A stretch of DNA of 64,000 nt, taken from NCBI RefSeq assembly GCF_029633865.1, contig NC_079216.1, positions 68,837,667-68,901,666 on the forward strand, in the 5' to 3' direction. Below the pieces are notes generated by a model, which ran no database searches, was not told where the DNA came from, and saw only the letters and a program-made list of their open reading frames with translations. This document shows, one piece after another, positions 57,714 through 64,000 of this stretch. Each line of letters opens with the position of its first letter. Within the stretch, counting starts at the first letter, position 1. The position numbers were made by a program, and so were the translations under genes. The DNA comes from Lampris incognitus (Eukaryota > Chordata > Actinopteri > Lampriformes > Lampridae).

Positions 57714-58513
57714 TCATACCTAGGGACAATTTAGTACAGCTGAGTCACCTGACCTACATGTCTTTGGATTGTGGGAGGAAACCGGAGCACCCGGAGGAAA
57801 CCCATGTAGTCACGGGAAGAACATGCAAACTCTACACAGAGGACAACCCAGGATGACCCCCAAGATTGGACTACCCCAGAGCTCAAAACCCAGGACCTTC
57901 TTGCTGTGAGGCAACCGCACTAACCACTGCGCCACCCTAAAATAACCCAATGAGTATATTTAATTTGATAAAAGCCAATGGGCAGAAAGAAGGTCACTGT
58001 TGTTCTTGTTTAGTTGTTGCAAGAATTTCGGTTATAAAGATGGAAGTTGATTTGCAACGGAATAAAAAAATTAAACCTGCAAGGGAACAAAAAATGGCTG
58101 CTTTCAGTAGGCATAACATTTCCTCACACACAATAGGGAATGCTGACAACCATCAAATACCAACATCTTATCATTAGCAATTTATTTATTCAGATTTCCT
58201 CATGATTGTTGCTAAATAACTGAAGCTAACCTGTTAATTTTTGACACTATACTTCTATTCTGGGAGTATACTGTGATTTATTTTTAGTTGTTTGCCACGT
58301 CCTCATGCAACTGGAGAATATATAACTATCAGCATAAATCCCTTACATGTCTGCAAACTGTTTTCACCTCAAGGGTTCTGGTTGAGGCTTCCCTGTGGAA
58401 GATGACGTACCTATTGCCTGGGCCAAAGCTATGACCACTTCCTGGCAGGTGGTAGCCTCAGTGACCCCACAAACAACCCTCTGGACTCCATCCACCCAGA
58501 CCTTGAGCTCCAT
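38044..58513 (-). CDS. rassf8: rassf8, RAS-association domain family 8 (five coding exons, 451 aa)
   Basis: RASSF8 is an N-terminal RASSF protein: a RA (ubiquitin-like) domain followed by coiled coil, linked in mammals to adherens junctions and growth control. Coding exons are 58513-58411, 55063-54270, 48502-48305, 48151-48007 and 38159-38044, with GT/AG borders and a continuous frame of 452 codons including stop. The RA domain covers about residues 1-82 ([40 protein letters not shown]). The [18 protein letters not shown] motif follows, then coiled coil from about 200 to 375. The C terminus SLNPEGIYV matches human GFNPEGIYV. It is longer than the human protein (about 419 aa), mainly in the middle of exon 2. 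Whether this is one of two teleost duplicates is unknown. Introns are inflated by repeats. Confidence 0.95.
38179..38222. repeat. (GA)n microsatellite
   Basis: About 21 GA units; on the rassf8 strand it is (CT)n directly upstream of the exon 5 acceptor. Confidence 0.95.
38296..38417 (+). mobile_element. 3' fragment of a V-SINE-like element
   Basis: Contains GTGTCTCCCCGCCTGCCGCC, GGGATAGGCTCCAGCATCCC and a GATGGATGGATGG tail. The GTGTCTCCCCGCCTG block is duplicated. Confidence 0.7.
38418..39430. other. rassf8 intron 4, unique part
   Basis: No exon recognised. A (CA)n tract lies at 39253-39287. Confidence 0.45.
39431..46583. repeat. 7.1-kb AT-rich minisatellite, 20-21-bp unit (rassf8 intron 4)
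   Basis: About 350 copies of AGAGTCATATTTAACAGTTA and variants (TATCTAAC, TCTTATT, TATTATT, 1-7 bp deletions). Three long blocks repeat at about 1138-bp spacing: the same variant string ends at 40334, 41471 and 42610. Plus-strand frames reading KESYLTV are open for up to 83 codons and mean nothing. Every full unit carries TAACTG on the minus strand. Confidence 0.96.
47159..47258. repeat. 31-bp tandem repeat, three copies
   Basis: Three copies of a unit with GGTACCTAGTTGGGCTAGCT inside the hAT-like remnant. Confidence 0.9.
47211..47453 (-). pseudogene. N-terminal fragment of a hAT/ZMYM-like transposase
   Basis: 80 codons starting [14 protein letters not shown], a beginning common among fish hAT-type or ZMYM1-like proteins, followed by an acidic, serine-rich stretch. 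It stops in the 31-bp tandem repeat without zinc finger or dimerisation domain. The assignment rests on the first residues only. Confidence 0.4.
48007..48151 (-). CDS. rassf8: rassf8 coding exon 4
   Basis: 48 residues plus one base: [20 protein letters not shown] then [20 protein letters not shown] and GNHVSQAT. Human has [20 protein letters not shown] and [12 protein letters not shown]. The acceptor is AACCAAG (unusual, weak pyrimidine tract); the donor is GTAATT. Confidence 0.93.
48305..48502 (-). CDS. rassf8: rassf8 coding exon 3 (coiled coil)
   Basis: 66 residues of coiled coil, [20 protein letters not shown] to [16 protein letters not shown]. Human has MESGLEAEKLQREVQEAQ and KAVERSLGQATKRLQ. 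The acceptor is TCGGTCAG and the donor GTGAAG; both ends are phase 0. Confidence 0.94.
48954..52292. repeat. 33-bp minisatellite in rassf8 intron 3
   Basis: About 101 copies of CCCTGACCCTCTCCATGCCC plus TCCAAACACGAAA. Because 33 is a multiple of three, both strands keep open frames; the longest is 615 codons on the minus strand with an 11-residue repeat ([11 protein letters not shown]). Higher-order copies are seen: a 429-bp shift (13 units) between 50869 and 51298, and a 198-bp shift (6 units) within 51580-51990. Its place between two phase-matched rassf8 exons argues that it is intron. Confidence 0.96.
52385..52745. repeat. (ATT/ATC)n microsatellites
   Basis: Two tracts, 52387-52432 and 52617-52745, of interspersed ATT and ATC. 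Open frames rich in Ile and Met come from them. Confidence 0.85.
52869..53351. mobile_element. fold-back element with 124-bp arms
   Basis: Arms 52869-52992 and 53227-53351 are inverted copies sharing AATCAAGTGCAACTGGACTT, CCTCTCATCCAAGAGGCTTC and CAAGCTAGTCTGACTGGCTG. The 234-bp loop is unique. No protein or clear target duplication. The GATGAGAGGTGAAACG motif is common in fish repeats, but I cannot name the family. Confidence 0.7.
53540..54064 (-). mobile_element. tRNA-derived SINE, copy E, with nested LINE tail
   Basis: Minus-strand copy of the family at 1.7 kb, with its B box as GGTTCGAATCC near the upper end. It is interrupted by about 90 bp of foreign sequence, listed separately. Confidence 0.8.
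53757..53849 (+). mobile_element. truncated LINE 3' tail inside SINE copy E
   Basis: The insert holds AAAATTTCGTTTCTTTTGTG, AAATGACAATAAATTG and TTGAGTCTTGA, resembling the 3' ends of fish non-LTR retrotransposons. CACGCT-containing flanks (GATCACGCT and AATCACGCT) may be its target duplication. Confidence 0.55.
54270..55063 (-). CDS. rassf8: rassf8 coding exon 2 (rest of RA domain, linker, coiled coil)
   Basis: 264 residues after the split glycine. [40 protein letters not shown] and [11 protein letters not shown] match human RASSF8 closely. A Gly-rich insertion ([18 protein letters not shown]) lies before [20 protein letters not shown]. The acceptor has a T12 tract and CAG; the donor is CAG/GTGTGT. 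A frame extends upstream of the acceptor to an ATG but is intronic. Confidence 0.95.
55064..56070. other. rassf8 intron 1, proximal part
   Basis: No gene or repeat family recognised. Confidence 0.4.
56080..57480 (-). mobile_element. decayed LINE (reverse-transcriptase fragment) in rassf8 intron 1
   Basis: The minus strand, read in several frames from about 57480 downward, shows blocks typical of a fish non-LTR retrotransposon: IPKEDAVGI then [20 protein letters not shown] and [34 protein letters not shown] (the MDD matches the RT YxDD motif), [14 protein letters not shown] and near 56120-56190 [11 protein letters not shown] with [18 protein letters not shown]. Large deletions, stops and frame changes leave no usable frame. 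The clade is not determined. Confidence 0.7.
57628..57941 (-). mobile_element. V-SINE-like element with expanded (CA)n, truncated
   Basis: Minus-strand copy with a tRNA-like head near 57941 (GGCGCAGTGGTTAG, decayed B box) and the conserved centre GTTTCCTCCGGGTGCTCCGG. Its CA-rich segment is expanded to about 86 bp (57628-57713), and the 3' end beyond it is missing. Confidence 0.75.
57942..58410. other. rassf8 intron 1, distal part
   Basis: Unique sequence with no recognised feature. Confidence 0.4.
58411..58513 (-). CDS. rassf8: rassf8 coding exon 1 (N terminus)
   Basis: ATG at 58513 starts [20 protein letters not shown] then [14 protein letters not shown], identical to human RASSF8 at nearly every residue, and ends within a Gly codon at the donor GTACGT. 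ATG context is CAAAATGG. Upstream non-coding exons are likely but not identified. Confidence 0.96.
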
Positions 58514-59540
58514 TTTGGGTCAGGTACGAGGAAGCCCTTTGTGCTGTGGTGGTCCCATCATTCCTGAAGGCTCCAGTGGTGCAGGACAGCTGCAGTCTCT
58601 TTGGCTACCTCACTAAGGAGGAAAAGATGGGGGGGAAAAAACAGGAAAATGTTAGCCAGGAGGGGCATTCACTCAAGGCCGGTGTTACTGTGCTTTGAGA
58701 GCTTATGTCTTTATATGTAGAAAGACAGACAATCTAAACCTGTGAGGAGGCCTACTAACACACGTAGCCAACTAAAACGGAAACATGCAAATTCATTACC
58801 AGATATAGCAACTGCAAATCCTATGGAAAGAAAATGCAACTGATATTTTCAGCAAGTAGTTGAAAGAAAAGGACAACTCAGTTGAGAAAGAACTAGTCCA
58901 GCCATGCATACCAGGACCAGCTGGCTATAACACTGTTTTTCTGTCTCTTCTCTGGATAGGTACATGTCTGTTAGGGGGGCAGGAAGAGTCTGCCAGCAGT
59001 TATTCTTGAGCCAAGTTCCTGTTTTTGTGTGGAGAATCTCACGAAGATAGTGAGGAGAGAGCAGGAAAATTGAGTAAGTTAAACAGAGAAGAGGACAGGA
59101 AAACGAAGGAAACACAGAAAGAAGGACAAGTTAGTAGAACAGAAAGAGAACAGGAAAGGATCATGATAAGGGGGAGTGGACTAGAGATTGTTGATGTCTA
59201 TCATTCTCCTGTTGTGTGGTAAATGTGGAGACTTGTGTGAAAACCAAAGACAAGGCAGAAATGTCATCACTGAAATGGCCCTCTAAAGAATATATTCTGT
59301 CCAAAGGCATTTAGGGGCGATACACAGAATCTGTGAAAAAAAAGAAAAAAGAAAAAAAAAGAATAGGTAGTTCTGCTTTTCTTTTGTAAGTCAAATGTGG
59401 TTAATTAAAGGCACAACCCATCAGAAAATATCTTAAAATGTCCAAAACTTCTCTACTCATCTTGTCAAGCAGTCAGCTAGTATTTTACTGCTCAACTATA
59501 TCATTATTTGCAGTGATTTTCTTACTTTGGTGCGTTTAGC
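58514..59540. other. sequence upstream of the rassf8 start codon
   Basis: Likely intron or 5' flank. No exon or promoter signal is convincing; an A-rich AAAAAAAGAAAAAAG stretch lies near 59336. Confidence 0.4.
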
Positions 59541-59903
59541 ATCCATCCATCCATTATCCAAGCCACTTATCCTAATTAGGGTCACTGGATGCTGGAGCCT
59601 ATCCCAGCATTCATTGGGCGGCAGGCAGGGAGACACCCTGGACAAGCCGCCAGGCCATCACAAGGCTGACACATTCACACCTAGGGACTTTAGTGTGGCC
59701 GATTCACCCGACCTACATGTCTTTTTGATGGTAGGGGAAACCGGAGCACCCAGAGGAAACCCACGCAGACACGGGGAGAACATGCAAACTCCACACAGAG
59801 GACGACCTGGGACGACCCCCAAGGTTGGCCTACCCCAGGGCTTGAACCCAGGACCTTCTTGCTGTGAGGTGACCGCACTAACCACTGCGCCACAGTGCCG
59901 CCA
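59541..59903 (-). mobile_element. V-SINE-like element, near full length
   Basis: The minus-strand head has GGCGCAGTGGTTAG and GGGTTCAAGCCC as A- and B-box-like blocks. The centre includes GTGTGGAGTTTGCATGTTCT and GTGTCTGCGTGGGTTTCCTC, which I recall as the V-SINE central domain. The tail is (GGAT)n. Confidence 0.8.
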
Positions 59904-61700
59904 GTTTCAAAACGTCAATATTTCATAAATCGCAGACCTCTAAAGCCTAAAGGTTGTTTCAAAAACGTACATATGTGAACCTTAGAGGGATATTCCTTGA
60001 ATCCACATGATCGAGGTCTGCAGATGACAGGATTTTGTCACTATTTGCTATGAAGCAAACGAGTCATAGACTGATATTGGATCACTGTTCTACTAGACTG
60101 TTTCTGCTCAGTGCAACTGGTATTCTGTCGCTGATGCTGGTCTTTGTACAGTTATTAAAATTTCACATCAAGGAAACTTCATCATCTCATCCATGCTGCT
60201 ATTACCTGAATAGGGCTGGTTATGGATTTTGTGCGAGTGCTTTCACCGGAGTTTAATTGGGGTTACTCAGCTTATACTCGGCATGTTGCTGTTGCCAGCT
60301 TTAACCCATTTCCTGCCTCTTTTCAACGCAAGTATGAACTTGATCAAAACACTTCCTGACTCCATAGTGGGGTAGCATCGGCAGTCAGTTCTTTGCTGGG
60401 AGAGTCCCAGTGATCACGCAGCAACAGGCTGCCCTGAGGTGGAGCTCAATCAAGGAAGAGAATGGTACTCCCCTGCCCAACAACCATTTATTGAAGGTGT
60501 GACCCATCAGGCTGCTGTTCCGGATGTACCCCAACTTGAAATAGCTAGCTGCATTTCTAGCTCTTGAAGGTCTGGATGATGATTGCTTGACAGTGGTTGC
60601 CTGTAGTACTTTGCTACAGCTTGAAGCCCAGCACCACAGAGGGAATTAAACCTACCCTCCTCCTTGCAGCCTTTGTCCTGTGCTCCTTGGAAACAGATCT
60701 GTCTTCCAAAGTCCTATCTTCCCGTGCTTTTCCTAACTCTCTGCCAGCTAACGCTCATCTCCATGCCCCTCTTGTCCCTGACCTGGCTTTAACTCCTACA
60801 TTCCCTCCATCAACATTACTAATTATATCAACTGTGCTCTGATCATTGGTAGCTCTATGGTGATGAATGTCTCCATGCCCTGTTTTTTTGCCACGTGTAA
60901 TATCTCCTTGGTGCTTGGGTTGTGGACTTGCAGTGGATATTGCCTACCATTGTGGACAAGCACTCAACTAATCGACACATCATTTTCTGTACTGGCACAG
61001 ATAGGGCTGGGTGTTTGAATTGCATCAATTCTGATCGCAGTCCGGTTCCGGTTCTGCTTATTGAATGCATTTGTTACTGAATCCTGGTTCCAATTCACAA
61101 CATATTTTTGGAGAGAAAGAAACCAAAATGTTTCAGAAGCAAAAACTACTTTTGCTCTTATTCTTTACTCTTACTCTTTTTATGCTGCAAGTGACATAAG
61201 GTCAGTTCCTTCATTTTGGTAAAATATTTACATAAATAACAGCAGGATATAAACAGCCAAAATATTCTGTAAAGAGCAGGGTATCAATCATTAGTTTTTC
61301 CTACCTCAATGACAGTGACCTAACTGTTGAGAAGCAAATCTTGTCACCACTGTGATATTCATTCAGTCTCTGTACTCATCTGTCTCTTCATTATAATGAT
61401 GAACGGAGTATCGCTACCCACATATCTCTGGAGATAAACTTAAGGAGGCGTGAATATTGCACTATGAACAATAATCGAAGAGAAATATAGAATTTAGACA
61501 TCATTCCCCATCTTGACATATAAAAGTAGGACGTCTGCTGTTAACACTAACTGAATCTGGGGCTTTATGATACTGAGAACATAGAAAACAGTGCATACTG
61601 CAGTACATGCTTCAGCATATCAGAGGTGCTTCTGCTTCAGCATATTGGAGGTGCTTCTTCCCTTACTTGAAATTATCTTACTGCATTGACTGCAGTTTGT
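59904..61700. other. upstream rassf8 flank or intron, no recognised feature
   Basis: Several short open frames on both strands, none with family similarity I can recognise. Confidence 0.4.
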
Positions 61701-62089
61701 TGTATTGGTGTTTTATTTAGTCAAGCTTGGACAGACTGGCTTTAGAGTGTTTGCTCCAGTGTGCAGTAAACAGTCTACATGCTGTGCTGACATACGACAA
61801 AATGAGTGATGGACATGTTAGGTCAGCAGGTCATGAAGATGACAAAAACTTTCTAGAGGCTTTTTTTAAATTAATGAATGCATTCACCAGGTTTGTGAAC
61901 ATGACTTAAACTAAGCTGTCAGGATAATTGGTGCTTGTAAATTAACCCTTCGTAAAAGATCATGGTCTCTGGCCCCCTCTGAACCTACCAGAGAGGCATT
62001 AAGTCATGGGCTGGGCTTTTCCCCTGAATCACACTTTGTTCAAATACCTGTGGATCACCACTCACATTCGCTATGTGAGTGATTTGGAT

Positions 62090-62560
62090 ATATTTGGGGT
62101 GAGACTTTATCTATTGAAACAGCATAGTCTCCAACCAAGTAGGTTCTGGGTCTGCTTTAAACTGGTTCTGTTCAAACCCACCAAATATTTTTGTCTATTG
62201 ATGACCCTGCCGCCACTTTATCTCTGACTAAGGGTGGTGTCCCTCAAGGTTACATTTTGGGGAAAATGTTATTCTCTTTCACATGCTTCCCCTCAGCCAC
62301 ATAATTTGTCATCATAGCATCTGAATTTTACAGAAAGTGGAACTAAATACATAGTTTTATCTCACCTTTCATTAGCTCCTTTTACACTCTGCTGTAAAGC
62401 TTTTAACAAGAACCATGGAGCGGGAACATTTCACCCCTATTTTAGCTTTCATTCATCGGTTGCCTATTTTAGAATTGGTTTTAAGATTTTAATTATTACT
62501 TTTAAGGCACTTCACGGTATGGCTCTTAGCTATTATTATCGTTAAGATGACATTTTGTGC
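62090..62560 (+). mobile_element. decayed LINE fragment (L2/CR1-like reverse transcriptase)
   Basis: Across frames the plus strand reads SIDDPAATLSLTKGGVPQGY then ILG at about 62199-62262, matching the RT block VPQGSILG. Further on, KLLTRTMEREHFTPIL and HRLPI match the thumb region (usual form LTRTKRREHITPVL and LHWLPV). The YADD block is lost in a deletion between them. Confidence 0.6.
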
Positions 62561-62626
62561 AACTGTCATTTTGTATAAAATGCAGAGGCATTGATCAAAC
62601 ACAATGTACCTGCATACAATAAACAT

Positions 62627-62749
62627 CCATCCATCCATCATCCAAACTGCTTATCCTGCTCTCAGGGTCACGGGGATGCTGGAGCCTATCCCAGCAGTCA
62701 TTGGGCAGCAGGCGGGGAGACACCCTGGACAGGCCGCCAGGCCATCACA

Positions 62750-62820
<71 letters not shown>

Positions 62821-63025
62821 TGGGACAATTTAGTATGGCCAATTCACCTGACCTACATGTCTTTGGACAGTGGGAGGAAACCGGAGCACCCAGAGGAAAC
62901 CCACGCAGACACGGGGAGAACATGCAAACTCCACACAGAGGACAACCTGGGACCACCCCGGGGCTCGAACCCAGGACCTTCTTGCTGTAAGGCGACCGTG
63001 CTAACCACTGCGTCACCATGCGCCC
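62627..63025 (-). mobile_element. V-SINE-like element with (CA)n expansion and 12-bp target duplication
   Basis: Same family and strand as the copy at 59.5 kb. TACAATAAACAT flanks it (62615-62626 and 63026-63037). The CA-rich segment is expanded to about 72 bp (62747-62818). Confidence 0.85.
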
Positions 63026-63037
63026 TACAATAAACAT

Positions 63038-64000
63038 ACTATGGAGAAATATTTTGCCCCAAATGAATATCTAGCATCCAGCCAAACATGATGAATTCCA
63101 CAAAAAAACAAAACAAAAAAAAACCAACAACAATATTCAAAGTAAGGTGGACTGTATTGTTCACCAAGAAAAAACATTTGTCATCACAAATGTAGGCAAC
63201 ACACTGTCACCCTTCTTGAAAACTAATAGTCATAGGCATCTGTCCAGGTCTCTATTGCCCACTAGGGTTTCAACCTTCACAGTGTAATTCTGAGGCAAAA
63301 GGTCTCAATTTTCTGTTAACCCCCTAAGTACCCCATCACCATCTCATCTCACCTCATCCCACCGCTCATATTTCCTATCCACATTCTCAATGTCATCCAC
63401 CACAACCTAGCATGTCCTGCACACCACCCAACGATTTGCTAAATATGGCAGATCAGAGACATAAAGCAGTTCAGCAGGATATAATTTGAAAGGCCAAAGC
63501 AGAACCCTAGGCAGGGCTTTCAAAGAATAGCCTTTGTTTTCAGATATTTAAGGACTCCACTTTAAATGTGATTGTATTGTATGTGTGGTATAGTATTTGC
63601 AATGCATGACTGCATGCGTGTCCACTTTTAATTTTGTGTATTTCAGGACACTATATGTGTAGACAGATGTTTGAAAGTGTCACCTCTCTACTCTTGGCAC
63701 ATTTTCAGCTGGTCAGAAAGGGATTTTGTCCTTCATCCACACTGTCCTTAAATGGCAGTAAGGACTGAGGGATGGAAGGGAACAAGTGACGAGTCACGCA
63801 CAAAGCAGACTCTGCAGGATTTTTCTGCAGTGACCCGAAACACTGCCACCATTTTGTTGAACCTTTTTTCCAAGGGGGTTTGAAAAGAGAAGTAGGGGCT
63901 GAATGGGTTCTGATGCAAAGCAGGCATGGTAGATTAGCCAGAGGGAAGGTTGCGATTCAATGGGGGGGGGGGGGTGTACCACAGAGTACAGGACATAGAA
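63038..64000. other. end of window, no recognised feature
   Basis: AT-rich unique sequence with a G12 run at 63962-63973. No exon recognised. Confidence 0.4.

Noticed and set aside
1-64000. Endogenous retrovirus, LTR element or Polinton
   Set aside because: No long terminal direct repeats and no gag, protease, integrase, capsid or envelope similarity were recognised on either strand.

Overview
The window is vertebrate nuclear DNA, almost certainly from a teleost fish. It holds four host genes in a conserved order: itpr2 (3' end, +), sspn (complete coding region, -), bhlhe41 (complete coding region, +) and rassf8 (complete coding region, -). To my knowledge human 12p12 has the same neighbours (RASSF8, BHLHE41, SSPN, ITPR2). 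The exons were found by matching translated blocks to remembered family sequences and checking GT/AG borders and codon phase. Teleost origin is further suggested by a Tc1-like transposon with long terminal repeats, V-SINE-like copies and fish-type LINE tails. The species cannot be named from sequence.

Layout: 1-1567 is a 54-bp minisatellite in the last intron of itpr2. The last itpr2 coding exon is 2577-2657 and its poly(A) signal is at 3883, followed directly by a 2.4-kb array of 20-bp units. sspn runs on the minus strand from 17743 to 10818 in three coding exons; its introns hold SINEs, a hAT-like MITE and an 11-bp minisatellite. From 18.3 to 23.2 kb are two more arrays (32/46 bp and 33/35 bp), then a THAP-domain remnant and a fold-back element with telomere-like sequence in its loop. 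bhlhe41 has five coding exons between 26437 and 28922, with a 23-bp minisatellite in intron 4 and a 41-bp minisatellite downstream. A Tc1-like transposon lies at 34.7-36.4 kb. rassf8 occupies 38.0-58.5 kb on the minus strand in five coding exons; its introns carry a 7.1-kb array of 20-bp units, a 3.3-kb array of 33-bp units, a hAT-like remnant, SINEs and LINE fragments. The last 5 kb is repeat-rich sequence upstream of the rassf8 start codon.

The four genes are not an operon or a pathway. They are an IP3-gated calcium channel, a dystrophin-complex membrane protein, a circadian E-box repressor and a RAS-association scaffold that share ancestral linkage. The most unusual property is the density of tandem repeats: ten unrelated minisatellites cover about 22 kb of 64 kb, several with higher-order structure. 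The longest reading frames in the window are by-products of these arrays, not genes. I found no convincing new molecular system. The best leads are the arrays placed at regulatory positions (next to a poly(A) signal, inside the bhlhe41 intron, and a CT microsatellite at the last rassf8 splice acceptor).
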